A model generated the notes under the pieces. That model had not been told where the DNA came from. It saw only the letters and a program-made list of their open reading frames with translations, and searched no databases. Positions 1 through 12,100 of a stretch of DNA of 64,000 nt are shown here, in pieces; the first letter of the stretch is position 1; the number at the start of each line of letters is the position of its first letter. The stretch comes from Hippasteria phrygiana (taxonomy: Eukaryota; Echinodermata; Asteroidea; Valvatida; Goniasteridae): positions 868,001 to 932,000 of the forward strand of contig JAZGUH010000276.1 in the NCBI GenBank assembly GCA_037893225.1, in the 5' to 3' direction. A program made the translations under genes and the position numbers.

Positions 1-640
1 TTTCACCTTTTTTCAGGCATCTTTTCCTGCATGTCCACATTCCTGCGTGTCCGTATTCCTATAAAGGTCTGGGTTATCTTAACATAAATCATATCTGACG
101 TCTTCAATCCGATGCACACCTCTCTTTCCTAACTAAGTCTTCAGACAGACAAGATGGCGAGCCTACGAGGGGAGGTGTGATCGTCTGATGGAATCTGCCC
201 AAGAAAACAAATTATCCAAGAGAAGTGTTCCCGATGGTACAACCATTGCCAAACATACCGGTTCATGCCCCGATGTCTTGCACATGAAGAGATCGATGGG
301 TGAATCAAAACGAAAAAGAACAGTAAACAAAGTTAAAGGATTCCCAAACATGTCAACATACAAATGGCCCTATTTTCTTTTTGCTCAAACTTTAAAACAA
401 ACAAAGAAAAAAAATAGCTGGCTAACATTTCGAACTTAAGCAAGTTCTTTCTCAAAGGCAAATGACACACTACAAGAAACAAACATGTACGGAACACACA
501 TGCAAGAGGGGGTGCAAATAGGAGGTGGTAATTGGGAAATAAATGGAACAGAGGGATGTGGCAAGGCTTAACGGGAAAGGGAGACATCCAAGTGGGCAAG
601 AAACCCTAAGAGTGTTTGCCAGGAGGATTATCTGTAAACA
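1..640. other. No recognisable gene
   Basis: Only short open frames occur here and none resembles a family I know. The stretch is A-rich in the middle and ends just before a poly-G run. No repeat shared with the rest of the window was noticed. Confidence 0.4.
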
Positions 641-651
641 AATGACAATGG

Positions 652-671
652 TGGGGGGGGGGGGGGGGGGG
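652..671. repeat. Poly-G run (about 20 G)
   Basis: An uninterrupted run of G. Similar long G or C runs recur near 19,970, 20,255, 23,565, 23,622, 27,512, 33,123, 38,753, 38,920, 40,002, 40,722, 41,017, 46,930, 56,750 and 57,370, so they are a character of this genome and not a local accident. Confidence 0.9.
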
Positions 672-825
672 AATTAAGAGTTAATCACTCCCTTCCTGGA
701 TGTTGAGACCATGTATTTGAATAGTCCGAAGACGCTTTCATCCACACTTTCTCCCTGCTAAGGCGAACTGAGTCCTTGCTCTGGCCAAGTGATTATATGC
801 CCTGTATATCAGAAATGGAATGGTT

Positions 826-1195
826 ATGCATGAAAGTTGAAGTGGTGACCAACAGGGGTGTCCATTTTCTTGGTATTCACAGTCGATCGATAGCCATAGA
901 AACGCTTTTTGAGCGTGTTCTTGGTCTCCCCGACATACTGGATTCCACAAGCAATGCAAGAAATGAGATATATGACATTAGAGGTGTTGCAAGTAATGTT
1001 ACCATTGGTTCTGTGAGTAGTGCCAGATGAATGGCCAGAAAATGAGTCGGACTCCTGCATGTGAGTCTGGCAAACAACACAACTGGAATTGCACTTAAAA
1101 GTACCATGCTGTGTGGGAGGGGATGCAGCCAAGGGGGATCTCGACTCGAACAATCGGGTCTCGTGGATTAGCCCTCGTGGATTAGCCCTTTTCAT
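826..1195 (-). pseudogene. Penelope-type element GIY-YIG endonuclease fragment
   Basis: A 123-residue open frame. Its second half reads like the GIY-YIG domain at the C terminus of Penelope-like retroelements: Cys-rich lead-in with CNSSCVVC, then VIYLISCIACGIQYVGETKN with the Tyr and the YVG core, then an Arg-containing helix and DTPVGHHFN. The domain would nick target DNA during retrotransposition. The typical tail after HFN is lost at a stop codon, and no reverse transcriptase precedes it on the same strand, so this is a 5'-truncated, decayed copy. A relative of the missing tail is seen at 24,837-25,405. Confidence 0.6.
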
Positions 1196-1199
1196 TTCA

Positions 1200-1790
1200 T
1201 TAGTTCGTTACATCACCCATCCATAATAAATGCTAAAGAAATTCCACTATAAATTGTAGACAATTTGTACAAAAACCTCGGAGGACAATAGGAAAATATA
1301 TTAATTACAAATCTTATTAATTTGAATAACCATTTCATGAAATTGCCCATAAAGGGATAAGAAAAGAAAGCATGGTCATCCGTCATATGCACACCGACGT
1401 AATATGCACACACGGAGGTTACAAAACTCAATGCAAGAATGCAACAAATGAAGTCTTGAATGCACCAAAAACGTAATAGAATGTCCCTAAACAAAAACGA
1501 ACACTATTGGGAACGAAATCGTTGGTGCTTAAGAATTGAAATTGAATGCCCAAACAGTGAAAAAGAAACCTTAATTTGATCAGATGTGCAAAAATCACGC
1601 GAATTTGAATGACCGATAACAAAAATAATCAGAAAAAAAATTGCAAATTGGCCGGGAAAACCGATATTTATTGGCCGCTTAAAGAGGCACCGTTTTCAAG
1701 AATATAAAGAAATGTGGTATTTGGAGTTTCGTGTAAAATGCCGTGTTTAGAAAGGTGTATCGGAAAAATTCATATCTTTCCTTACGATTT
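1200..1790. other. No recognisable gene
   Basis: AT-rich sequence with short unrelated open frames. I see no splice-bounded exon and no repeat shared elsewhere in the window. Confidence 0.35.
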
Positions 1791-1922
1791 CTAATTGTCA
1801 CTTTCCTGGGCACACTAAAAATAATGTCAGTAAGGGCTTATTTAAGCGGCTAATCGGAACAGAACGCTTGATTGGAATAAGCCCTGACTGAAATTAAGTG
1901 TACCCAGGAAGGTGATAATTAG
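1791..1922. repeat. Palindromic MITE-like element (132 bp)
   Basis: Two arms of about 55 bp in inverted orientation, starting CTAATTGTCACTTTCCTGGG on the left and mirrored by the right end at 1,922. Arms differ by scattered substitutions and small gaps. No coding capacity. No clear target-site duplication was seen. Confidence 0.6.
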
Positions 1923-1924
1923 GA

Positions 1925-2815
1925 AAAATGGACCGTCGGGAAGTGTAACAAACGCAGTCACAGAAGACAGCTTGTACATCGTGTTGAATGTACTGGCTTT
2001 ATTGTTTGATCTGTGAAACAATAACGAACAAAAAAATACAACTTTAAGTTTGTTATCTGGAAAATATGTGAAATATACAGTTCTAAATGCCCGTTTAAAA
2101 TCGCAATATCCGAATTATTGGAAAGTATAACCTCTTTAAAATCATGTCTATCATATCTCTGAAGTCTATCAATAGTCATCTCTATTAGTATATGAAGGGC
2201 CTGAAAGATTACACAATTATTTTTAATACTTAATATAAGTAGCAAGAAAAGTCAGTTTTAAAGAATACATCGTTTAGGTCTACAGGTACCGTTTCATGTC
2301 AATAATTTAGGCACAAATACCAGTCCAAAAACGCAGGAAACTCTTTTTCAGGGAACTGAGCACAGAATTTGGTTGTAAGCAAAATCTGTAAAAACTGGGT
2401 TCTATTTCCACCCAAACTGACTGAAGACAACATAAGCAAATAATAATGGTTGAACTGATTTATGTGACATGCGTGCATGAACTAACTGAACTATTGAGGG
2501 CGCACTTCACCCTGGCTCTCTGTCTAGCAACTCTTGTTCATCATAACAAAAATATGAAAACGAGCGTTACCGTGACTTTCTTTTGCACATATGATATTGT
2601 TCTAAACCCAAAATAGTCGGTGTCCAGAACTCTTTCAAATGGGCCCTCTGGAAGCGACTAATTATTTCATAAAAATGACACATAGAACAACGCATGGCGT
2701 AAAATGCATTTTGCGCATGCGCACATTGACTTGACAACCAGCACCTAGCTTGCTCGAAAAAAATCGCGTCAAAAAAATCACGACTGGATAGCATGCAGGA
2801 CGTGGATTTTGTTTA
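1925..2815. other. No recognisable gene
   Basis: AT-rich, only short open frames without family resemblance. A fragment of anonymous intergenic DNA. Confidence 0.35.
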
Positions 2816-2816
2816 C

Positions 2817-2870
2817 GCGAATATTGACGTCAATATTCACAAATTGCAATGTCCCTTCACGGCCACCATA
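2817..2870 (-). repeat. Terminus of the GTGGCCCTGAAGGGACA repeat family
   Basis: Reverse complement begins TATGGTGGCCGTGAAGGGACA, matching 36,801 and both ends of the foldback element at 5,947-7,101. Directly inside it lies a near-perfect palindrome around a TGACGTCA core (2,818-2,840), also present at 36,830. Only one end is recognisable here. Confidence 0.6.
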
Positions 2871-2924
2871 CAAAGGTCACTGCACACAGAGCGCTGAATT
2901 GCCACACCGCATGATGAAATTGAA

Positions 2925-3490
2925 TTGCGGAACGATGAAATTGAATTGCGGAATGGTGAATTGAAAGGACGAACTCGCAGTAAAGGACGATTACTTGTAA
3001 AACCGAATAGTTATGCGAGCATGGAGAATCGATTACTACCAAATTTCCAAACGAAACGGCGAAATTGCCGAATTGATTGGTGAAATTGACAAATTGAATG
3101 GTGAAATTGCAGAATTGAATGGTGAAATTGACAAATTGAATGGTGAAATTGCAGAATTGAATGATGAAATTGCCGAACAAAATGGTGAAATGCCAAACGG
3201 AATGGTGATATTGCCGAATGTAATGATGAAGTTGCCGAATTAAATGATGATATTGCCGAATTGAATGATATTGCCGAATTGAATGATGATATTGCCGAAC
3301 AGAATGGTGACATGCCAAACACAATGGTGATATTGCCGAATTGAATGATAAAATTGCCGAATTGAATGATGAAAATGCCAAATTGAATGGCGAATTTGCC
3401 GAATGGAATGATGAAATTGCCGAATGGAATGATGAAACAGCCAAATTGAATGATGGAATTGCCGAACGGAATGATGAAAATGACGAAGCC
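2925..3490. repeat. Degenerate 21-bp minisatellite encoding heptad repeats
   Basis: About 25 variant copies of a unit resembling GAAATTGCCGAATTGAATGGT. The 21-bp period equals seven codons. On the plus strand at 3,013-3,243 the units translate to GEIAELN or GEIDKLN heptads with Ile and Leu in a/d-like spacing. A second plus-strand frame (3,341-3,628) continues the pattern after a frame change. The minus strand translates to His/Phe/Ser-rich repeats. No start context, splice site or flanking domain supports a gene, so I treat it as a tandem repeat with coiled-coil-like translation by chance of period. Confidence 0.7.
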
Positions 3491-3534
3491 AACGATCTGA
3501 AGCTACCGAAGATAGCAATGGCGTTCCATAATAT

Positions 3535-3597
3535 CATGGGGTTATCAGACGTTCTTGGGCGTTCGAGTGGCCGGGAACGTCTGATACTGATCCCATG
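3535..3597. repeat. Short inverted repeat
   Basis: ATGGGGTTATCAGACGTTC at 3,536-3,554 is mirrored by GAACGTCTGATA...TCCCAT at 3,574-3,595. It borders the end of the 21-bp minisatellite. Confidence 0.5.
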
Positions 3598-3842
3598 GCA
3601 TTGCAAGAGCGCCATCTATCGCTGGTAACCACGCAAAATGTAATGGCTGCGCCCATGTACGTTATTCATTGAAGCATTCGTTTCAAAAATCTGAATTTCA
3701 AACGCAAAATGATTTAACGGAAGCACTCAGACTGCATTTCCACCTATAGTTTGTTCAGAAAAAGCTGTATTTCCAAAACGTTTGCGAAAGGGATTTTTAG
3801 GAAACTACGGCGACTTTTTATGCTTCATCGGATCATCCGGCA

Positions 3843-3971
3843 GAGCAAGTTCGAGCGGCGACTATTTGTCAACCACTGGTCGATTTTCCGTGGCAGCCTG
3901 TATACGAAATACATGTTGGGTACCAGGCAAAATCGACCAGTGGTCGACATGGTCGCCGCTCGAACTTGCTC
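3843..3971. mobile_element. Palindromic MITE, GAGCAAGTTCGA termini
   Basis: Arms of about 45 bp (3,843-3,888 and 3,927-3,971) are near-perfect inverted copies. The terminus GAGCAAGTTCGA is the same as that of the 514-bp element at 57,900-58,413, so the two belong to one family. Non-coding. The flanks show no clear duplication. Confidence 0.65.
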
Positions 3972-4489
3972 CATGGTCGTCTTCTACGTCGCGTCAAAGT
4001 ACGTCATGTTCTTGTAAACCCCGACTGGTAGGTGGTGAGTGATCTTGTTCCGAGTGCAATATGTTCCCGCCGTTCGGGCGCAAGAACAGGGAACTCGTGT
4101 TCGGACCGCCCAAACTCAGCCAGGAAGTCTAATATTCACGCGACACGTGTCTCGCGGGCGAGGTCTTTATTCCAAGAAACTTGTTATACGGTGACGGTGT
4201 AGGCAGGGGCAGATCCAGGAGTTTTTGCAGGTCGTCAGGCCCGACAGATTTGTTGTTGCTTATACCCGCAAAAGCACAAAATGAAAAACAAGTACATGTA
4301 TAAGGGTTGGGGAGGTGGCTTGGGCTGATCATTTTGGTTTCTTTTTTTCTTTTAGTAAAAGCGTCACCACTTTCAGTGCAACTCCTCCCGCCAATTTTCA
4401 AAATGTTTTTAAGAGCGAAAACAGTTTGGGGACACTTTTTCAGAAATAATTCAAATTTAGAGTAATTGCAGAATACCCGGCCACCAGAA

Positions 4490-4961
4490 AGTACTTCCCT
4501 AAAACGCGGATACGGGGTGGGAGAAAGTCGCAAATGGAATGGGAGGCTCGGAAAAAAGTCTTTAAGTCCAAACATGGAGGTGTGTTCCTTCCTCCATGGT
4601 CCAAAGGAGTTCCCCGAGGTGGATACGCTGTGGATATACGGATAAGGGGTGGGAGAGATCGTCGAGGGCCAAAGAGGGCGCCATTTTCCCTTTAAAAAAA
4701 TCCTCCGAGGGTGGCTGGAATCCGACTTACGTGCGTAAATTGAATGGGGAAGATCGGGAAAAGTCCAAGTCCAAAGGATGTCCCCCGAGTGGATGCGCGG
4801 ATACACGGATACGGAGAGGGAGAGAGTCGGGGAGGGGAGAAAGCGGGCGCTATTTGAATTCGGAGTGGGAGTGAGATGGTTTATTGGGGGCAATCAACCG
4901 TGACCTTGTATCCGCGTATCGGATACGGGGTGGGATAGACGAGTGTATTCTGCAATTGGAA
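4490..4961. repeat. Degenerate tandem repeat, GGATACGGGGTGGGA motif
   Basis: Three to four diverged units of roughly 170 bp. Each has a GTCCAAAGGA...CCCCGAG segment followed by a GGATACGGGGTGGGAGA-like purine block. The last part (4,873-4,961) recurs at 33,007-33,104. A 254-codon open frame on the minus strand across this block has no family resemblance and follows the repeat, so it is not called as a gene. The 450 bases before it (4,040-4,490) show nothing recognisable. Confidence 0.55.
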
Positions 4962-4999
4962 CGCACCCACTTACACGCGTGCATGTATGAACACTACGT

Positions 5000-5560
5000 T
5001 TTGTTAAGACCTTTTGCAACTCTGTCCGACTGTATAGAAATCCCATCCTGAGATGTCCGCCCTAATTCCATCTGATGAAGTAGTTCTTGCTACGAAAGCT
5101 TTAATATGCAATATCTGTGTTTTAAATTAGTCACTGAAGTGCTGTCCAAGTGCTATGTTATGACCAACGCAGCTGCCTAGCAAATATGTTGAATGCCTAA
5201 TTCCTCCACAAATTATGTACAAAACATTGTATTGAATATCTCTAACCTATATACCCAAAAGTTAAACTCGCACACACACAAAATCAAGCAACTGGAATGT
5301 TCAACAGTTGAACAGGTGTTGTGATAAAACATCAGTAAATAAAAACGGACGCCAAAAATAGCATTAAATGTTCCTAAATTGTATCATTTAAAAAATAATT
5401 GAAATATATTCCTTTGTCGTCTTAAGCTACTTTAGTTATTTTTTAAACAATGTTCCAACAAAACTATAATCATTTAATACAGAACCCTGGCAGGCCCGAC
5501 GTGGGCGGGGGACATGTGCATTGCATCCAACATTTCTGGAAAATGTAGCAAATTTTCGAT
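5000..5560. repeat. Dispersed repeat shared with 34,190-34,745
   Basis: Collinear similarity with frequent small indels. Anchors are CCATCTGATGAAGTAGTT, ACTGGAATGTTCAACAGTTG and CAGAACCCTGGCAGGCCC in the same order in both copies. Non-coding. Confidence 0.7.
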
Positions 5561-5570
5561 GATCGATGAT

Positions 5571-5748
5571 AATTGACCTATCGCAGTCGAATCGCGTCAA
5601 CGCAGCTTGTGAATTATTGTCCAATCACATCAATTATAATTCCACGTGGAACGCGCAAAATCTGAGACAACCAAAAATTCTACCACACAAAATTCCCATA
5701 GGGTTGTCTAAGGGGCGTGGTTAACTCGTAAACGGCGATAGGTCAATT
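5571..5748. mobile_element. MITE with AATTGACCTATCGC inverted termini
   Basis: Left end AATTGACCTATCGC at 5,571 and its inverse ending at 5,748 bracket 178 bp. Related inner sequence (GCGTTGACGCGATTCGACC, CACGCCCCTTAGACAACCC) recurs at 35,010-35,265. Non-coding. Confidence 0.6.
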
Positions 5749-5946
5749 CCAAAACAATGGTTAATTTAAAATACGCTTTATCATTTTTTTCATAGAGCTA
5801 TATTAAATTACTATTTACTACTGATGTGGTGTTTCTCTGTCTTAGATATATTTACTGTGAGGTTTCGCTCTCTTAGTATGTCAAAGGGGCCTTCCTCTCC
5901 CGCAGCTGCTATTCGGTGGATATTGTTACTTGCCCAAGTGATGTCA

Positions 5947-7101
5947 ACTATCGTGGCCCTGAAGGGACATGCACACATCGCACATTTCTGCGCAGATTTC
6001 TGCGATGTCGTACATTTTATCGCACATTTTTCCGCAGATTTCTGCGCAGATTTCTGCGATGTCGTACATTTTATCGCACTTTTTTCGCAGATTTCTGCGC
6101 AGATTTATGCGATGTCGTACATTTTATCACACATTTTTTCGCAGATTTCTGCGCAGATATTTGCAATGTCGTACATTTTATCGCGCATTTATTTGCAGAT
6201 TTCGGCCGTGGATTCAGTCGTGGATTCAGCCGCAGATTCAAAATCTCAAACGCATCAAATAAAAGGTGGTCAACAAAGTTTGCTTTTTATACAAGTTTTT
6301 GGGGGTTAATCAAAAAAATGTTTAAGGTTTTAGCAAAATTACACGTTTTTAAATAAAGAATACATTCTGCATGCTCCAAATTTAGAGAAGACCGATTAAG
6401 TTAGCTTCTAATTAAAGGAATAATGAGAACTTTTCATTCAAAAGTGCAGAAAACTGCAGAAAACTTAAATGTGGACTAACCAAATAGCTATTTTTCTACA
6501 TTCGCGCACACCATATCTACTTGCACAATGTGCACGCTCTGTGTGGACCTGCGAATTTTCTAGCTCGCTATTCCCATACGTATGTGCACGGTCGGCGGTG
6601 TACAAAAACAGCCATATCCGGGGTCCAAAAGGGATTTTCGTTGTGGTCCCAAACCTGGACTTTTAATGAAAAGTTATCATCAGCCCTTTAATTAAAAGCT
6701 AATTGATGAACGTAATCGGTCTTCTCTAAATTTTTAGCATGAAGAATATATTCGTTATTTAGACCATGCTTAAAAAGCGTGTAATTTTGCTAAAACCTCA
6801 AACATTTTTTTGATGGAACCCCCAAAAAGCACACTTTGTTGACCACCTTTTACTTGATGCGTTTGAGATTCTGAGTCTGCAACTGAATCCACGGCCGAAA
6901 TCTGCGCAGAAATGTGCGATAAAATGTACGACATCGCAGAAATCTGCGCAGAAATGTACGATAAAATGTGCGATAAAAATGTACGACATCGCAGAAATCT
7001 GCGCAGAAATCTGCAATAAAATGTACGACATCGCAGAAATCTGCGCAGAAATCTGCGCAGAAATGTGCGATGTGTGCATGTCCCTTCAGGGCCACGATAG
7101 T
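5947..7101. mobile_element. Foldback (long inverted-repeat) transposon
   Basis: Two arms of about 450-500 bp in inverted orientation enclose a unique core of about 200 bp (6,455-6,655). The tips read ACTATCGTGGCCCTGAAGGG and its inverse ACGATAGT at 7,101. Each outer arm is built from tandem units of TCTGCGCAGATTTCTGCGAT and GTCGTACATTTTATCGCACA; the inner arm is a single-copy AT-rich mirror. Arms differ in unit number (left about 270 bp of units, right about 190 bp). The architecture matches foldback elements such as sea-urchin TU elements (established knowledge). No transposase frame is present and no convincing target duplication was seen. Confidence 0.75.
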
Positions 7102-7197
7102 CATCAGCATATACTGTAATCCAATCTCAAAGTATACTGGCGGGCAAATGGCGTAGCTGTGGTTCTCGAGTTCCACGGGAAGGGATGGGGACTGTGT

Positions 7198-8020
7198 CTA
7201 CATGCAGTAACTATGATCCTGAAGAGTGGATGGTGTCTTAGGTGTTTCCAGGTCAAGTTGTCTCCGTGCTTTTGCAAGGTATAGACTGAAGAGAATGAGA
7301 CTGAGGCAGTCTCCCTGAGGCACGCCGATGTTGATTTTGAAGGGCTTACCTAAGAGAGTTCCCACTCTAACTTGTAACCGAACGTCTCTGAGCAAGATTG
7401 CCAGTAAGTGGAGTTCGTCTTGCTCTAATATCTCTTTGAGATCCTCAAAAAGAACTACTTTCCTCACCGAGTCAAAGCCTTTGACATGTCGAGCAACAAT
7501 GGGTGAAGTTTATAGCTATCGGCTGTGATGGCCTTCTCTGATAAGATCTTTAAGGCAAAGACCTGCTCAGTGGTGCCTCTGCTGTGTCGATAGGCTGCTT
7601 GGGAAGCTGGTATGTGGTCGTCTAATCTGTCGGCGATTCTCTTCGTCAAACAAATGGCCATAATATTTTCCAGATAATTGTCAGAAGAACGATTGGTCTT
7701 ATGTTTACTGGATATTTGGTTTGCCTGGCTTTATAGGAAGAGGGACGAGAATACCTTGATGTCGTCAGGGTAGATGCCAGTGCTAGCAGTTTCATCCAGA
7801 TTTCGGGCAATTTCTTGAGCAATTATCTCGGGTCCATACTTCAGCAATTCGGCACTGAGATTATCTTTTCCAGCACTTTCGCAGTTTCTTTAAATGATTG
7901 AATCGCCTTTTTAACTTCTATCTTGGTGAAGGGCTTGCTTATCATCCGTGGTGGAAATTCTTCAATTATAGCTTCACCATCCAAGTCAAACTTGCTTTGA
8001 AACCTTCATGCACCAGCTTT
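7198..8020 (-). pseudogene. LINE-type reverse transcriptase fragment (block A)
   Basis: Reading leftwards, the sequence encodes the palm of a reverse transcriptase: a fingers segment with NIRPIVLL and ASQAAYRHSRGTTEQV, box A LLDMSKAFD (broken by a one-base frameshift), and box B GVPQGDCLS. The YxDD box is missing because similarity ends near 7,198, and several stops interrupt the fingers. It is a dead fragment. The same fragment is in block B from 48,052, where it is cut by an LTR. Confidence 0.7.
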
Positions 8021-8159
8021 TCAACAATAACCTGCCTAACGCTATCTGTTCAATGTTTTGTAAAAATCAGGATATTCACATCACTTCACTAGACGTTGTC
8101 AAGACTTTCATCAGACCTGGGCTCGAACCACTTTAGCTAAAAAAGACTGTCAAACATGA

Positions 8160-8273
8160 AGGGTCCAAGCTGTGGGATTCCCTTAATCTTTCTCTTAAAA
8201 ATATATCTAATGCATCATTATTTAAACGTAGATTCAAAACCCAATTAATTACCAGTTATTTGCAGGCAGAATG
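8160..8273 (+). pseudogene. LINE ORF2 C-terminal end fragment (block A)
   Basis: Frame reads GSKLWDSLNLSLKNISNAS followed by LFKRRFKTQLI and a stop. This matches the GPxxWNSLP...LFKxxLK signature at the very C terminus of CR1/Rex-like LINE polyproteins. It is isolated from any upstream RT on this strand. Confidence 0.55.
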
Positions 8274-8499
8274 ATCCTTTTGGTGATAACAGGCCGAAAC
8301 AACAAAACAATTCAAAACCCGGGTTAAAACATATCTGTTTAATTTGTACAATTGTTGAATTCATGTATATTTCTGATAGCCTTGAAATATTTTGTAGAGT
8401 CATTTTTCTGGTTTTTAATTTCTTCAGCTTTTCTTCTCAGTTCTTGTTCATGTATCTCTTTCTTTGTGTTATGGAGTTTGGTGAGAACGCAATTTCATT

Positions 8500-9030
8500 C
8501 CTTCACGGCAAAAATCATCTGCAGCGGATATGCGCACACGTTTGCGTTGTTTGCGCAGAGCAAAATGAAACGCTCATTTATTACATGCGTTTCGGTTTTG
8601 GGCGTATCGACTTCGATAACGCAAAGTTCTGTATGTATAATACAAACGCAGATATGGAAATAGCCGTACAAAAGCCGTATATACGAATTTCGAGTTTTAC
8701 CATAGCTTTGTACACAAACATGGATGCGCCCAGCAGGCATCACATTATACATCGAGTCAGCGCTCTATAGTAATTTAATATAGCTCTATGTTTTATTCTA
8801 CAAGTATCATCCGTTGGCCCCAAAAAGTAATAAATCTTGGAAGTATTCTCACTCTACATACCGTTCCTTAAGTTAAAAAAATATAATAAATGTCACCTTT
8901 CATCACAAACGATTGTGGCTGAATAAATGAATATAAGGTGTAGTAGCCTACTTTTTCTTATACTTCTGTTAATATTTACAAAAAAACATTTTGTTGGTGC
9001 TAATGCCACTTTCAAAGGTTGGAGAAATAA
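8500..9030. repeat. Dispersed repeat family, copy in block A
   Basis: Shares CACGGCAAAAATCATCTGCA, GGATGCGCCCAGCAGGCATC and CAAGTATCATCCGTTGGCCC in order with 49,130-49,650 (its duplicate) and with an independent diverged copy at 36,055-36,790. Short open frames in it differ between copies and are not genes. Confidence 0.65.
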
Positions 9031-9193
9031 TGATTAACAGTATGCCTAGCTGAAAACGGATACTTTAAGAACCATGCCACACTTCATCAAGGTTCTTATG
9101 TTTGTTTTGGTATTGAGAATTTGGTATACTGTCTGCAATGCACACGTCGACAGTAAGATTCACCTCTCGAAATAAATTGTTTCTAAAATTCAA

Positions 9194-12100
9194 TTAGTTG
9201 ATCTCTGTCCCTTCATCTTCTCGGTGAAAGGCATCAAAAACTGAGTTCCTCAGGGCTTTCAAACATTGCATAAAATCTGTAAAAAGATGGACCGAAAAAT
9301 TAGATTTGCAAAAAGAAAATTAAAAAGAACAAATAAAAACAAATAGTAATAACCCTGCAATTAAGAATGTGCAGCAACTTCAATATCTCAATCTCTACCT
9401 CCGCATTGGTAGAACATTAGCCATTAACCTTTAAAATATTTTTTCGGGGTGCCACATCCCCAAAACCGCGGATATAGCATCTTTAATATGGTCCAATGTC
9501 TCTAAGAAATTGCATATGATCCCAAAAAGAAGAACGAAAAACAACTCCTAAAATATAACATAACAAAGCGATTCCAGAAATGATGAACCAAGCCATGCAC
9601 TCGCAAACCATTTCCTGGGATTATTGATCTGGAAATTGGATAAAACTAATGTAGGCCTACCTGTTTTCGCTAAGCCCATGGAAACTGGCCGATTTATCTC
9701 TCTGCGACGAGACATAGCATTCACGTACCTGCAAATTAATCAAGAGATTAAAGTTGTTCAAATTGCCGATTTTATGACGGACGGATTTTGAAGGAATACG
9801 AAAATAATGCTTGTTCGTATTTGCAGGGGCCCCGATAACCCCCCCCCCCCCAAAAAAAAAAAAAAAAAAAAAACTCTCAACGTTGCTCTAGTGTAACACC
9901 TCATTTAAAGAGCAACTAAAACGCCGATTACAATTATGACTTTTTGGACTTTTCCGACAGTTTAAATACTCTTTTAACTGATGGAGATTAGTTTGCAGAC
10001 GAGAGGGATTTTTTATTTTAAAAAAAGGTTGTTATTTCGAACCATTTATCCTGTTTCGCGAAAGCTCATTATGTATGTAAATGTATGTACGTAACCCCGT
10101 GACATACACGTGTAGAGTCGGTTGATGCTACAGCTACTCTTGTGCATGTACGTACGTGGAGTTGATGCTGCTGGACGAGTTTTTGTCGACATAACTCCTC
10201 CGTTTTCCCGTATTTTGTCTAATTTTGATATTATTTCAGTATGAGCATGTTCTGAGATAATCATTATGCCTCGATCGTGTGTAGTTGGGGGTTGCAAGAG
10301 GAACAGCGACAAAAACCCTGACCTAACCTTCCTGCGATTCCCAGTGCTGAATGGAGTTCAAAGGCGACAGTGGGTCCGCTTTGTAGACAATACAATATCT
10401 GATTTTCGGCTGTCGAAATGGTCGAAAATGTGCAGAACGTTTCGACATAGACTGTATTGATGATAGTGTTAGTATGAAACCTCAGCTGGGTTTGAAGGCT
10501 GGAGCAATTCCAACTCTAAAGGCACCGAGCATTCCAATCCTGTCCCGGACTCACGCGCCCCAGACCACCACCACGACGTTCCCTGCGGTTGCCGGCTCGA
10601 GCAGCCAGAGCCCCGGCCGTCCTGTCCACGCTCGCTTGACTCAACATACATTGTACACGTACGGTACCGTAAATAGGCTGCATGCGATTGAGTCTGGTAC
10701 CTTATAACAGAAATTGTGTGTATAGTTCTGAGAAGGTGCGGGTCCTTATGAGGGCAACCTCGTTCCCATAGCTTACTTTATTTTCAACCTCGTTTCCAAT
10801 AGTAAGACCTGGGATGGGAAGTCCTTACTCGTGCCCTGATTGGATAGTGAAAATGCAGCATTAGCTTATTAGCATATAGAGAAATTAAAACCGTGATTCC
10901 ACTGTATTCTTGATGAAAGTTTGCCGGCGCGGCGCGCAGTGAAACTTTTGTTGGTATTTGTTAACGTTAGTAACTTTTCTGTAGTATATATTCTCTGAAA
11001 TGTCTGCAGTGGCGACGTCCAGCCCCTCAAAAAATACACCCGTCAAATCTGATACTTGCATCTTGTGTTCCAAAAGCGACAATCGTGGCACGCACATCTG
11101 GAGAGTCAGTGGACAAAAAAAAGTTTTCCGCAATTGCTTTCACCATAGCTTTCACACTGAGTGACACAATATGCCGAAGTTGCGGAACGAAGGTAAAATA
11201 AAACGGTGGAGGATGCACGGGTCAACATCGCTAAACTGGCGTGCATGTAGCAGCAGTGGTTGTAGCAAATAATTCCTAAGATCCTCCTGGTGATGAGAGT
11301 GCTCCAGCTGCGAAACGACGGTTTTTGGTCCTGTCAATACCAACAGCAACGCCGCCCGCCATGCCGCAGTCCGAGGCCTGTTGCCCCGAAAGCCTGTCCT
11401 TAGGCTTTATCAAAAGGAAGTCCGAAGCCTAATTTGCCGGCGAGTGTGTGCCACGTACGGAAACGCCACAAGGAAAACTGGTATCACAAGGTATGTAAAT
11501 TTGTTTTTTTGTCCTTTTCATTTTGAGATAAATGACGCTTCGTTGATGCTCAACCATGTCAACCATTGTAAACCATTCTGAGAACCCATTAACTACACAT
11601 ATGAATTTGTTAACCCCACTTTTGTTCACTTAATTTCACAGTTTAAATCTCGCGCGTAGAGTATACCACGGAGGTCTAGGGTTATAAATTGGATTAACGC
11701 TGGCCCTGTGTAGCTGTGCGTTCGGCCCTGAAATGTGGCCCGGCACACTCCATTCACAAAATGGGTAAAACAAAACATGTTTGCACGAGGACATGCATAA
11801 ACACAGGCACTGGTTTATAGCTGCAAGTAGGAAACAAAGATATAGTTAAGTTTAGTAATTGTTTAATTTTCTAAACAACACATAATCTCAAATATTTTGG
11901 AAAAGACATACGTATGTGGGTGTACATGCATATATATACTCCCCACATACAAAATGGTACGGCCCAATAAACAAGTGCACGTTCTTTGCATCACATAATT
12001 TCTGTAGCTGCCTTGAATGAACAATATTCAGTTCCAAATTTACATTATTTCAAAATGAAATTAACTCCTCAAAAGAACACAGTTTTATCCCAGATAACTG

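Noticed and set aside
2857..3615. 252-codon minus-strand open frame rich in His, Phe and Ser
   Set aside because: Reverse translation of the 21-bp minisatellite.
4129..4893. 254-codon minus-strand open frame
   Set aside because: Covers degenerate GC-rich repeats, no family resemblance, no supporting splice or start context.
8363..8770. 135-codon open frame and its duplicate at 48,988
   Set aside because: Lies in a dispersed repeat; the independent copy at 36,055 does not keep the frame.
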